Assembly: GCF_030704535.1 (NCBI RefSeq)
Contig: NC_081812.1
Location: forward strand, 19,624,501 to 19,688,500
Source: Vitis vinifera
Lineage: Eukaryota; Streptophyta; Magnoliopsida; Vitales; Vitaceae
DNA length: 64,000 nt
Direction: 5' to 3'
Of this stretch, positions 14,364-26,445 are shown piece after piece. The notes beneath the pieces were generated by a model. It was not told the origin of the DNA. It ran no database searches and was given only the letters and a program-made list of their open reading frames with translations. The position numbers and the translations under genes are program-made. Positions within the stretch are counted from its first letter, which is position 1, and every line of letters begins with the position of its first letter.

Positions 14364-17056
14364 TCACTTTTGGAACTCTAAGACAGTATAGAAATGGTCG
14401 ATATAGAATGCTCGTAAATGGGGGAAACCTGCAGAGAGACCCAGTTGCCTAAATTCTTCTTCAGTCCTATGCTTACCCTTGGCTCTGTAGATTGTCATGA
14501 CAAAGATGTCTCCTTCCAAGAGGGCTCGTGTTCTAAGACTATTGTCTGACTCCTTTGGCAGCACTGGCTCGCAGGCTATCATCTTTCCACCCACCGGTAG
14601 TGCATTGTAGCAGTTCTTCATGATCAGCTTGCATTCTTCATCAGTCCAAGTTGTCAACACCCACTGTCAATTAACATTACAAAATTAAAAAGAATAAGTT
14701 TAAGTTCCATTTCCTGAATCAACCTGCTCAAAAATCTTCACGTGGAACTAGTACAGCTACCACAAGTCAAGAGTGTACTAAGGAAGTATATAAGTTAAAA
14801 AATACCACGGGAACACAAGACACGCTTACATGTGATATTAGCATTATTGAGAAGGGGCTGGAAGAGTGTTGATGCTCACTCTGTAGCATAGTGTTCTTTA
14901 GAATCTCAAAATATACCTCACATCACAATTTGTGGACCACATCAAAAAATCCAGTCCAAAAAGCATCCATCATCATGTCCATTTCAACCAGCTTTTTTCT
15001 TGTCCGCTACTCATTTGGACTCACTAAGAGGGTGAAAAATGTTCGCTCATTACTCCAGAAGTTTTAAGCCTCAGAAAAGTCCCAAAGTAGAAAAATATGC
15101 AACAATGCATCACCAAGGCCCCCTTGCCGCAAATGCATCATCAAAATTCATATGATATGATCATTTAACTACAGTGTCTTCTCAAGTTCAATCTCATGTT
15201 GAACCAGATTGGTTGGTTACTTTTATGGCTAAAAGAAAGAAGAGTAGAGGGGCTCTTAATATCAATAATTTTCATTTCTTCTTCTGCTAAAAGGCATATT
15301 CCCAAGCCAACATACTTAGGGAAAAAAAAAAGGAAAATCACAGGTATAAGGTGTAAATGGTGTCAGGGGACGAGTATCGGTATCAAGATTCAGTAACACC
15401 AAACATTAAGCTTGAAACATAAGTGATCAATACCTTCCAAATGAAGCCATAAAAAGGGGGAACCATCCCAATAAAAGAGGGATCCAATCGACTAAACTTA
15501 AACATGTATGACCATTGGAAAGTGGGTTTCATACTTGAATTGACAATTACCTCCTGAACAACATTAGATCCAGGCTGCCCTCCACACCTAATCTCACCAT
15601 ACATGCGGTGGCTTGGCTTGCATCTTCAAATCTTCACTTGAGAATCGATTTGATGAGCCAACATATTGAAAAATTTTAAGGCCCAGGTACCAGCCCTCAA
15701 CAGTGTCAAACTCATTACTTCTGGACAAATTGTCCTTTTTGAATAGGTAGTATGTATAAATTAATAACCGCTAAACAAGAAAGACCGCCAAAGGGAAAAC
15801 AGGACAAACCACCCTCCCTCTCAAGAAGACATCACTTAATATTTAGAATCAATCAAATGTATCCAACCTTCTTTTATGTACATACTAACAAAGCTGAAAG
15901 GTTACAAAGGAACCAATGTTTTAACTTCTGATGAGTCTAGTCCTCACTTTCAAAATATATTATAATATATTGAGCAATTCAACTATAATAAGATAGGAAA
16001 AAGAATCACGTTTCTTCGGGGTTGAAATGACAAAAATGAAATTGGAAAAAGCAAGTCTAAAATATTGCTGTGAGAAATGAGAAGGGAAAAGCAGGACGCA
16101 CCTTCATAAAGATAGCATCGCCATCAGGAACAGATTTGAACATGTCACCTCCAACGTGGGTCACACCTGCAAAAGTCCAACGACCCTGATTAACTCTACA
16201 TCCATTTCCCACACTCACACCTTCCTCTTATCCATCTCAAAAACACTCTAATATTCTCACCGGGAATGTTTGGGGCCTTGGCTACGACCTCCGGCAAGTC
16301 AAAGTTTATCCCCTCCTTAATATTTGTGTGTTTCTGTAAGATCATCCTCAGACAATCCCCTGCACTCCCACCAACGTCCACCAATCGTTGCACTCCATCA
16401 AACCCATTGTACCCGTTCAAAATAGCCTTCATGAAGGGCACGGATACCCCCGACATTGCCCTCTGCATCAGATCGTTCATCTCTGGTTTCTTACCATAGT
16501 AAGAATAGGCCGGCTCGCCGTTGGCTTTGACGAAGGGCTCGGTGGTGGAGTCCACAACGGCCTCGTGAACCAATGGCCACGCTGTCATCAACTCCTCCTG
16601 GTAGTGCTGCAGCACATACGCTCCGTAGGAGAGGCCGTCCGCATCGGTGACCAGCGTTTTTCCGATGTCGGTGAGGGAGTATTTCCGAAGGACTTGGTCG
16701 GAGGAGGGGTCGGTTAGGAGGTGCTCGGCGAAAACGCCGTAAGTGGTGAGAAGGCGGAGGATGCGTTGGAGATTGTGGGGATCACCAGAGGGGAGGACAC
16801 GTGTTAGGATCTGGGAGGCGGAGAGGGGAGCGTTGGAGCCACCTTGCCAGATGGCATCAGGGACGTTGAGGCGTACGATAGCGTGGAGGCACATAGGGAC
16901 ACTGATCATGTTGGTGAGCTCCAATATAGCCAATCTGGCTTGATTTCGGCTCTCCAAGGTTTCGTCTTCCATGACTGCCTCTTTCTCTTTCTGTAGACTG
17001 CACTCTCTTCTCTTGGCCTTGGATGGATGAAGAAGAGAGTCCCTTCCACTTTCCAC
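14364..17056 (-). CDS. COMT-type methyltransferase, probably nicotinate N-methyltransferase-like
   Basis: Three exons (16261-17056, 16102-16166, 14364-14663) encode 386 residues from ATG 17056, or 358 from the in-frame ATG 16972. The shorter start lies closer to the usual family start. An N-terminal dimerisation domain is followed by SAM-binding motif I LVDVGGSAGD (residues 225-234) and the C-terminal family signature around WVLTTWTDEE (288-297). In classical caffeate/flavonoid O-methyltransferases the fourth residue after the motif's Lys is the catalytic His (KWxLHDW). Here it is Thr291. From recall the sequence is very close to Arabidopsis At3g53140, reported as nicotinate N-methyltransferase, which makes trigonelline from nicotinate and SAM. 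That substrate is an inference; membership in the SAM-dependent COMT-like family is clear. Intron 2 is about 1.4 kb and its 3' part is shared with the decayed duplicate at 9.2-10.7 kb. Confidence 0.85.
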
Positions 17057-18122
17057 CTATGGAGGGTGTTTTGGTCAATTTATCGGACGATGCTTCCGAT
17101 GCAATCTTTTTGGATACTAAAATTATAGTGGGGTTATGTTTTGTCGTTTGCCCCTAATTTTCCATCTTTCATTTGTGGGACTTCTGAGTGGTAAATGGCA
17201 CCTAGTTGTGGCACCTGTGCAGCCCACAAAAGTTGAAACTTGAAATTGAATGGAGGAACTAATCACATTTCACACGTTCTAAATTTTTGCCTTTTTAGAA
17301 TGGGTTACTGTGTCAACCTTATTTGGTTGTATCTTTAATTCATTTTATAATCATAACTTTATCATCCGACCATCATTAACTTCCTGTAATAAATTCATAT
17401 TTTCTCTTGGGTTGGTCTCCTTCACCTCCTTGGCCCACCTAGGCGTGCTCTCTGACGCGACGGCAAGGACGTTTAACATCTGGCCATGACGAAGACCCAA
17501 CAAAAGCTTGAAGACCTCTCAAGTTTCTTCCTAGTTATGATATATATGATTAGTTGCTTCATTCAATTTCAACCTCTGCGGCCTGACAGGTATTTACCAT
17601 TTAGAGTGGTGTAAAATCCAAACACACCCACAAACATAGATGAAAGGTGTGAAGAAAGCCAAAAAAAAAGGCATGGCTATTTTGTGATAAAGTAATTTGT
17701 TATCAAAATATTTAATTTTTTAATGATAATGTTTAGTTAAAAATAATAATAATATTTTTAATTTCATTTTTGATGGAATATTTTAAGGTAAATTTCAATC
17801 ACCTTCCCTTATGTTTGAGTTAAATTTCAAATTTCCTTATATTTTTCAGATCACATAATTACTACATTTTTCTAAATATTTCTCTGAGAATTTTTTTTTT
17901 AAATTTTTATATTTGAATATTTTCTTTAAAGAGGATAATTTTCCTATGCAATTAAGAATTGGTAATTTTATAAAGTTCGTATTTGGTATGGGATCATGAA
18001 TTAACAGGAGTGGAATTAGAAACAAAGACCAAAAGGATAAGGATATGATATGTGCACACGTCTCATGTTTATAAGGCCTCAAGAAGACCTATTTGCATTG
18101 GCACAGGCACCAGGTTCGCTTT

Positions 18123-18199
18123 TATATATATATATATATATATATATTTATAGTGAGCCCCTATTTGTTAACCATCTCTCAAAACATCCTTCTTTTTTT

Positions 18200-18249
<50 letters not shown>
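18123..18249. repeat. Two TA dinucleotide microsatellites
   Basis: Uninterrupted TA runs occupy about 18123-18148 and 18203-18249, separated by about 54 bp of unique sequence. Confidence 0.9.
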
Positions 18250-18252
<3 letters not shown>

Positions 18253-18344
18253 TAATTTGAAAATTCAGAATATTCTTTGCTTATTTGAAAATATAAAAGA
18301 TATGCAAGTAGCCTCCATAAAACAACATCAACTTTTCCCACAAT

Positions 18345-18446
18345 CACATCCTTGACTTTTATTTTGTTAAGGAAAGGATAAACAAAGACAAACATTCACA
18401 TCCTTGACTTTTATTTTGTCATGATAAGGATAAGCAAAGACAAACT
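18345..18446. repeat. 52-bp tandem duplication
   Basis: Two adjacent copies start with CACATCCTTGACTTTTATTT at 18345 and 18397. The period is 52 bp, with a few substitutions and small indels near the end of each unit. Confidence 0.85.
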
Positions 18447-18469
18447 TTTTTTAGCATATCTAAAGATCA

Positions 18470-19802
18470 ATACTATGTTAGAATCATTCCAGAGATGCGC
18501 GGAAAATTGCCATGTTATTCTTCATATGGATGGTTGGTGATGCATGATATTCAATCAGATGATTGTTTTCTTCTTAATCCTAGTTCATCCGGGACTATCC
18601 TGCTCCCTCCATTAGACTTTTTAATTATATGATATGCATTTTATCATTGCCTCCAAAGGATCCCAATTGCCATATTTTGTTTCTCGTAACTGACTTTTTT
18701 GTGTCTTGTTGTCCCAGCGATAATGAATCTATTAAAAGAATATCAAATTGAAGCTTATGGATCAAGAAACATATCTAGAAAGTGAGAATGAAGAAATTGA
18801 ATTCTATAATGGTTTTAAAGTAGCGAAATCCCATATTGGGTAAGTTCTGACACATGTCTGTGAAGATGCAGACTACCTACACTGGACAACTTGGACAAAA
18901 CAATCTTATGAAGCTTCATTGTTCCCTAGGATTGACTTTGGGTCTTTCCTGCATAGCTTAGGTGGAGGGCAAAGAAGGCCTTCTTTCGTAGGGGCCTGAG
19001 CCATCAGTGAGATACTACTCTAGAAGAGCTAGAATTTTAACCTTATGTTAGGACCTACAGGCCAAGGGACAATCTCAGGTAGATAGTTGAGGATGAAGAA
19101 TTTGAATACAATAATGAAGAAAGCTACACCGAAAATGAGAATGAAGAACTTTAATTCGAGGATGAAGAATTTCAATATGATGATGAAGAAAGTTACACAG
19201 AAAATGAGAATGAAGAACTTGGATTTGAGGATGAAGAATTCTAGTATGACAATGAGGAAATCAATGAAGAACTTGACTTTGAGTTTCAACATGATGATGA
19301 AGAAATTTACGTAGAAAATGAGAATGAAGAACTTGGACTTGAGGATGAAGAATTTCAGCATGGGGATGGAGACGTTTATCTAAGATTTATGACACAACTC
19401 TAATAGGTTGCAAATTGGTAGTTGCTGATTTTGAAGGTTCATCTATTCAATTTTGGCCATTGATAAGGGATGAGCGGATTCTACCAAGAAGACTAAAATG
19501 TTACCTGATGGAATCTCATGGTGAGCTCTTGCTAGTTCATAAGATATACTCAAACTATGCCAGATTTTTGGAAGAGGATATTGATTTTGAAATTTTTTGA
19601 ATTGATTTCTCCAACATGGAGTTAGTGGAGGTGAGAAACATAGGGGAACGATCAATATTTCTTGAGAAGTCCACAGGCAGATGTTTTGATGTTGTTGAAC
19701 CGGAATTAGAAAAAATTCTATCTATTTTATAGAATTTGAAGATAGATATCTCTATATGTTCGATATTGAAGATGGTAGCATTTTAACATCCTTGCCATGT
19801 CC
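18470..19802 (+). pseudogene. DUF295 / F-box-type (KIB-like) beta-propeller pseudogene
   Basis: Translation in shifting frames gives recognisable pieces of the plant DUF295 family. One is a Gly-Trp-Leu block followed by FLLNPSSSGTILLPPLD (about 18.5-18.63 kb). Another is KLVVADFEGSSIQFWPL with ESHGELLLVHKI (19410-19550). The tail continues as DFSNMELVEVRNIGERSIF, then FDIEDGSI and PCP (to 19802). Intact relatives are F-box or kelch-like substrate adaptors of about 350-400 residues. In-frame stops (for example near 18632, 19152, 19242 and 19598) and frameshifts break every frame, and no F-box motif is visible. The middle part (19089-19375) is an acidic tandem repeat. Confidence 0.75.
19089..19375 (+). 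repeat. Acidic-peptide-coding tandem repeat, 69-bp unit
   Basis: Units begin with GAGGATGAAGAATT at 19089, 19158 and 19227, then continue through a shortened copy to about 19375. Each full unit is 23 codons and would encode an EDEEF-YDDEESYTENENEEL-like acidic stretch. Units 1 and 3 carry TAA and TAG codons. The repeat lies inside the DUF295-type pseudogene. Confidence 0.85.
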
Positions 19803-20187
19803 AATTGTAAGCACTTGTAATTCATCACTTTCTTGAATTGAATTATAAATCATTTCTTTTTTCATATTATTAATCTCTTCCAAATGTGTGTTCGATTGGG
19901 AAAATTTGGGATGTTTGGGCTAAAATTTGGGATCAATATTTCTATGGATGTTCATGCATGTTGAGGCCTAAATTCTGATGCCATACTTTCAGTTTCCCCA
20001 AGTGTATAACACCCAACACCTAACAAACAAATGTTCTTACCACACCAGAAATCCTCTACCAATATGGAAGACAGCATTGTTTACTGATTGCTATTAATGT
20101 TATACACTCAACAACAGAAGTATAAACATTTTTAGTAATGAATGAAAAGAATCAGAACATTATCACTTGGATATAAAATTTACGATT
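19803..20187. other. Spacer, no gene seen
   Basis: Between the DUF295-type pseudogene and the CYP97C1 stop codon. It presumably holds the 3' UTR of the minus-strand P450 gene; I see no other element. Confidence 0.5.
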
Positions 20188-23100
20188 TTACCTAGAAGAT
20201 GTTGGAACAAATGCAGATGGAATTTGCCTTTGAGTCAATTTCATGTACAAGCCCTGCAACAAAAAGCCACATTATTTGGATAACTATGTTCATATATCAA
20301 GAGTTAAGAATCAGGTATGAATCGAATTTTAGGGCATCATTGTGTGAACAGGTTATTTGTTCAGCTCAAACAGTGCATCATATAAAGTTCAAGCATTTTT
20401 CAGGCCTGTGTTGGAGTAATCAAGTTCGAACACAGAGTATTCTTGGATCCAAGATATAAGAAGACATTTACAGATTCACAAGCAACTGTATGCCTGATCT
20501 TTTTTTTTTCATTTTTTCTTTTTTATCTCTATTAGATTGGGTATGTTTGACTTTGACTAAACAGTGTTCCTATCCAGATATTACCAAGCAAGAGTTCCGA
20601 AAAAATCTCTATAAATGTTTTTTTTATCACATTCAGATCCTAATCAGATATGTAAATTTGCCTTCTCTTTTTGTGTCTCTGATAGGGACTAGGGAAATGT
20701 ATGATACTGCTACAGTACTATTATTTAACTCAGGTTTGGAATCCTAATTAGGCTGTGTCATGAGTACTAGTGCATTGAGGAACATAAGTGTATGTCAAGA
20801 ATATTACATTTGTTGTATGAATAGTTGCCCCGGTAGTCATGCTAATATTCTGATCAGGAACCAGCTCAAAATTCATGTGCTGCACAAAGATTGCAAGTGC
20901 AACAATCGCTTCCAGCAAAGCAAACTGATCACCAACACACTTACGTGGGCCCCCACTAAATGGAATGAATCTACAACATATTTTCTGGAATTAGAATAAC
21001 AGGAAACATAAAAGCAAAGCATTATTTTTGGGCTGTATGCCCAATAAATAGCTCTGATTTCCAAGAATCAAACCTCAAAACCACAGAAAAATGAGAAGGT
21101 GGATAAGCTTGGCATCTTGAAAGGACTTGGAAAAAATAAATACCTGAAATCTGTATTTGTTTCATTAGGCACAGGACCTTCTAAGTCGAATCTTTCCGGC
21201 AGAAAATCTTCTGCTCTTTCCCAGACCTTGTGTACATTTACAGTGATAAAAGTAGAAGGAAAAATTATTTAACTAGAAAACAAAGGAATGGAAATTCAGC
21301 ATCCTCTAAAAATATGCATCATGGATTGAAAGGGAAACTTCTTGTACACCAAGAATCTAGAGTAGAAAGTTCAATATATGAATCGGGCTTAATTCTTCCA
21401 TATTCAGAATTTGTGAAGAGGGGAACTTTGAAACTTGGTAGCTGATAAGGAACTAAATTTAGAGAATGCTAATTACTGAGTTACTAAATAGAATTCATCA
21501 AAATTGCAGCAGAAAGCAAAGGTCTTTACTTGTAAGAAGCAGCTTGAATTAAAGAAATTACACTTGATCCATTAAAACAAACATTCAAGAGAGATAGTAT
21601 ATAAGGAGACACCTGAGAGGAGTGATGGATATTATATACTGAAATCATTATATCTTGACCAGCATTGACCTTGTAATTTCCAGGAAGCACATCAGCGACT
21701 TTAGCTCTTCTTATCAAAACCTACAACAAATAAGAAATGCTGACACCCGCAAGAAAATATCTTCACAGAAAAAAATTGTATTATGATTCAGTCAACTTGA
21801 AGGATGCAGGGTTGCACCTACAGGAGGATGAGGGTATAGACGCATGGACTCATTTATGCAACGTGTTAAGAACTTGAGATCCTTTATATCTTCATACGAG
21901 GGAGACCTTCCCTGTAAAACCCTGTCGACCTCTTCTTGTGCTTTCATCAGAGAAGAAGAGTTCTGCATGAAAACATTTGTGAACAATAGGCAGCTAATCC
22001 ATAGCCCTTTTCAATTGAACCAATCTCCAGCTTTACATTTCAGCAAAATGTCACTCACTTAGAGTTGTATACAAAGTATATGTATTATTAGATACATGGT
22101 AAAGATTATACAAACTTGAGCAAATGATTGAAAGGGACATAAAGTCATTAATGCAATAAGTTGAAAAAATAAATGCCTCAATCAAAGACGTGGCTTTAGA
22201 TAGATTGAATGCCAGAAAGAAATCTGTCACCAAACACAAATAGTTTATCTAAATTCCTGAGAGTGATAAAAACATAAATCTTACACAAAAAAAAATGATA
22301 TTATTATACAAACAATCTTGGTGTTTGGGTTACTGATTGAGCACCACAAACCAGCTCTTGTAAAAGCCTTTCACTTTATACACACAACAAACATTATCAT
22401 TGAAAATGAATAGGCCATAAATAGATTAAACATGACAAGAAATACCATAATTTTTGCAAGTATATATCCAGCAAACAATTTCAATGCCCCTAATTATGAT
22501 TTCTCATTTTCAATAGAAACCCCCAGTCACATAAGTTATACTCTGATAAGCCAATGTTTCTTGCCATCTGAACCATTTGATCTAATGTCTATTGTCTGTG
22601 TCATTGTTTCAACCTCTACATGACTTTTCTTTTTTCTTTTTTTCTTTTTTTTCTTTTTCTGCTTTTTCTTTTTACTTTTTATATGATAAGTTAAAGCCCA
22701 TACAAATTCTAAAAGAAAAAGACCCAGCAACCTTGGGGTGATTTAAGAAACCCCCTAGCTGAGCAAGATTGAATCCATTATATCTTTTCGAATATTTTTT
22801 TTTCTTGCATTTACTAAATCTATATTTGATTCATGGCTGACCCAAGCTCAAGTAGTTTGCCTTCCTTTGGTTCAATATATGTGAGAAATTAATTGTGATA
22901 AAGTTCATATGATAAATACCTTATTCCATAAATATAAATAAGTGAATAAATACCCCATAGGGTGTGGTTATGTTATCAACCCTATTGGTTTTCTGTATAT
23001 GTATACGTCGTGTATACCTTTTTATTAATACAGTACCTGTTTACTCATTATAAATAAATAAATAACTATTGCCTGTTCCACATTTCACTGTTTACTTAAG

Positions 23101-25419
23101 ACCAGAAACTTAGAGAATTTATCTTTGCAATTCAACATACAAAGTGGCAACATTTTCTTTACTAATAGAAGGGAAAACGTTGTAAAGAGAAACATGATGA
23201 TTGTAATGATACCTTACTTAAAAGATATAATGTCCAAGTCAACACTGAACCAGTGGTCTCATGCCCAGCAACCAACATTGATAAAAGGTCATCTCGTAAT
23301 TGCACACTTGAAACCTAAGATATACAGCACCATTATGTTAAATCTGAAAATAAAGCAAGCTGGAAACAATAAATCTGATATTGGATCAGGTTTGAACAGA
23401 AGCAGTAAATCTCAAGACACCTTGGAAACCAAAGCCCAATATTGACTACATCATAGTTCTTCACTTGACAGTATAGTCCCTATTGTGTGCGTGTATGTCT
23501 TTTATTTTCCTTATCTCCCATTTTCCCACATTTTAATTTACTTTATTGCTTTTTCTGCTTATTACTTGTTATACACATGCTTTAAATCTACATATCTGTT
23601 TTATCTGGGAATCTACATATGCCCTTGACACTTCTAGAGCAGGTTGAAGTAGCCTAGCTCCCAGACGATATAGAATTGCTTTTGTCCACTTACTCCAATG
23701 CAAATTTGCAATCTCAACACTAAAGTCAAAAACAATCACAACAAGAGAAAAATGCTAGAGTTCAAAGAATTGTACAATAGAAAATCATAAACAGACCTCT
23801 TCTCTGCTAGCAAGCAAGAAACGAAGGATGCTTGGATCTGAGTCATTAACATATTCATCCTCATCAATCCTCTCACCCTCTCTTTCCACAATTTCTTTGC
23901 ACTTAGCAATAAGTTCTTCTACAGTTTTCCTTATCACTGTTACTGATTCTTCAGCTTTTATTTGTCTAGGGATTATCTTACACAAAGCTTTGACCTGCAA
24001 CATGAACAAAATTGGCCTAGTATAATTGTCAAAATAACAAAGAAAAAAAGTAAGAAAGGGTGTGAGTTAGGAATTGCCTTCCAGTATGGTAAAAGGTCAG
24101 TTGATCGAGCCTCAGCCTCTTTCAATGCAGTGTAAACTGCATCAATAACAGGACTATCAGCAGTAAGTGAATCAAAATTGTAGTTGAACACAGATAGACC
24201 GATGACATCCAGAGTCAATTGAGAAAACTTCTCCTCCATGTTTACAGCACTGCCATTGAGTGCATCAGTTCTAAGATTCTCTACCAATCTCTCAGCACAT
24301 TTGCAAAACACCCGATCAACAATTATGGATAAGTATCGCTTGTGAAGAGAAGGAACCACAGCCCTGCGCCTCACCTATCAGAAATCAGATTTTTATTCTG
24401 ACAGAGCAACACTAAAGAAGCAAGAACAACCCTTAAATATTCATTCACAATTATTGAAAGCTTCTAAACTAAAAATTCAAAGTAACATCAAACATTATTT
24501 TAGGAGCTGATTTAACTTGACAGGAAAATGAAATTTGGGCTCCATTGATTCTTTAAGTCGATAAAAACTAAATTGACATGGGAATGAATTAAGAGATAGT
24601 AAAGAGCTGAAAGCACAAGGAGAAGATATCAAAGATTCTTATGCTTTTTATATTGTTATGGCTTCCAAAACATAAAAAAAAAAAATAATAATGATTCACA
24701 TTAAATAATCCAAATTGTATACCCAACTCAGTTGAATGGAAGCATTTGTTTTCTTCGTTACAAATAATGTGACAAACAAAAGATAAAAAAAATCGGATCC
24801 CTTCTTTTCTCCTACAATTTTCAGAAGCCAATGGAGCATAGAGGCTGTTGATCATAAGCCCTTATACATCACCGTAATAAATTATAACAACTTTATACAC
24901 AAAAAAAAAAAACCAAGCGAAGCAGCAGGGGAATACCGTCCAAAGCTCGCCTTCCGCAATGGCAAAACCCGATCCGAACAAAAACTCCGAAACCTCGGCC
25001 ACGAGACCCTTGGCGTATTTGCCATAATTCCTCAGAACATGCTTAGCAATAGCGGGGTCACTGACAACCACAAAATTGCGGGGCCCGGCGGCGAGCCGGT
25101 AAATGGGTCCGTACATATTCATCCATCTGAACAAAGGAAGGAAGAGGGCACCACCCAGGAGCTCAGACACGTCATCCAGTTTAGCAGTGGCCATGGGTAT
25201 ACCGGAGTCGTCTTGGCCCATGGTGAGAGACCGGCTCAGAGAGGTCAGCCAGTCAGGGCTCACCCAGGAGCTGCTTCTGGTTGGTTTAGGGTTGTTGTCT
25301 GAGGAACATGTTATGGAGAGATAGGGAAGTGAGGGATTAGGAGGGAGTGTGGTGGGTTTGAAGTTGAAGGTAGGGGGTGTGAGGAGTGCGAAAGAAGAGA
25401 GAGACATCAAACTAGGCAT
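20188..25419 (-). CDS. CYP97C1: Cytochrome P450 CYP97C1, carotenoid epsilon-ring hydroxylase (LUT1), plastid
   Basis: Nine exons (24937-25419, 24078-24374, 23797-23994, 23213-23314, 21822-21962, 21613-21720, 21144-21226, 20808-20970, 20188-20253) join in frame to 546 residues. The first ~45 residues are Ser/Thr/Pro-rich and fit a chloroplast transit peptide. P450 landmarks are all present: I-helix AGHETT (342-347), K-helix E398-x-x-R401, PERF (453-456), and heme loop [11 protein letters not shown] with Cys482 as the iron ligand. The sequence follows recalled Arabidopsis LUT1/CYP97C1 almost throughout. That enzyme hydroxylates the epsilon ring in lutein synthesis from alpha-carotene on plastid membranes, working with CYP97A. 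Intron 2 has a GC donor (AAG|GCAATT); its acceptor and all other introns are canonical. The family identification is firm, and the CYP97C rather than 97A/97B assignment rests on residue-level recall. Confidence 0.95.
22622..22680 (+). repeat. Polypyrimidine (T/C) tract in a CYP97C1 intron
   Basis: About 60 bp of almost pure T with scattered C on the plus strand, which is purine-rich in the transcript. It lies in the intron between exons 4 and 5. Confidence 0.8.
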
Positions 25420-25982
25420 GTTTGTAATAATGGCTCTGGGTCTGGGGACCGAGAATTAGCCTTGGAAGACCTTACTGCTCTCTCCACCTCACTCTCTCAA
25501 CAATCACCATAGCCACTGCTGCCGCCTGTATAGATTGGGTTTCTCAATGTGGCTTATAATTTTGCCCTTTGATTTTTGCTGCAATTTCAAGTCCTATTAT
25601 CCCTACTTTTTCCTGAAATTTGCTTAATTTCTTTATCAGTTATAAATCACCTACTACAATCAATTTCATTCCCTACTGCCTTGGCTCGGTCCTTCACATG
25701 GAAAGCCTGATTCTCAAACCTTCTCTAATCACAAGTTTTCAGAATTGCATTTTATATTTGAAATTTGTTTTTTTTTTTTTCTATTGCAAAAGCTATCATA
25801 ATATTATTTATTTGAACACACTAATTCAAACAAGTTTTTATAAAATATATTACATCTATCCGAAAGGTTAGTAATAATGGAAACCGACTCAAATGCTATT
25901 TTTAAGAAAATTGGAAGGTTATTGATACTTTCTTGATAGAAGATATTCTTAAAGGAGTTTTTTTATTATTATGCAGAATAAT
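25420..25982. other. 5' flank of CYP97C1
   Basis: Promoter-side sequence of the minus-strand P450 gene. It begins with a short leader and then becomes AT-rich. No open frame or repeat of note is present. Confidence 0.45.
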
Positions 25983-26445
25983 TGTTAGGAAGTGCCTTAA
26001 ATTTTTAATCGGATATATCTTAAGTTGATATATTATTGTAATATTATATTTTTTTGTAAAATAAGGATAATTATTATAAATATCTTTATAAATATTATAA
26101 ATTATAAAAAGAATAGGTCATGAGATAGAGATGAATTTGTTGAAACTATGAACCGAATAGACATATGAAGAAGAACGAGATATATTTAATGGAGTAAGAA
26201 GGTTTGTGGTTTAAGGTGTAAATACAAATGGTAGAGAAATATAAAATATTTTAGAAACTCAATAATTGTATTTGGTTTTATCCTTTATAAAATTATTTAT
26301 GGTATAATGAGAATATTCTCTTTCATTCATGAATGTAAACATGGTTTGTCGAATTATGTTAAAACCTCGTATGTTATGTTGTGATTATTTTATCTTTTTT
26401 GTTCTTAATCTAACATTGTTTACATCAAAGCCTATGTTACCACAA
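25983..26445 (+). mobile_element. Lone copia-type LTR with primer-binding-site remnant
   Basis: The segment starts TGTTAGGAAGTGCC and its LTR part ends TTCTTAATCTAACA at 26415. This gives matching TGTTAG/CTAACA termini and an LTR of 433 bp. Directly after it, TTGTTTACATCAAAGCC resembles the plant initiator-Met tRNA primer-binding site (TTGGTATCAGAGCC). This suggests a 5' LTR plus the first bases of the internal region. The 5 bp on either side of the LTR differ (ATAAT, TTGTT), as expected if the rest of the element was lost. No gag or pol coding is present. Confidence 0.6.

Larger units (their letters stand above)
17057..18469. other. Intergenic spacer with TA microsatellites
   Basis: This is the 5' flank of the methyltransferase gene followed by AT-rich spacer. 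It contains TA/AT microsatellites (18123-18148 and 18203-18249) and a 52-bp tandem duplication starting at 18345. I see no gene. Confidence 0.5.

Noticed and set aside
19029-19361. 110-codon minus-strand frame of repeated FFIL
   Set aside because: It is the antisense of the acidic GAT/GAA repeat in the DUF295-type pseudogene, so the hydrophobic pattern is an artefact.
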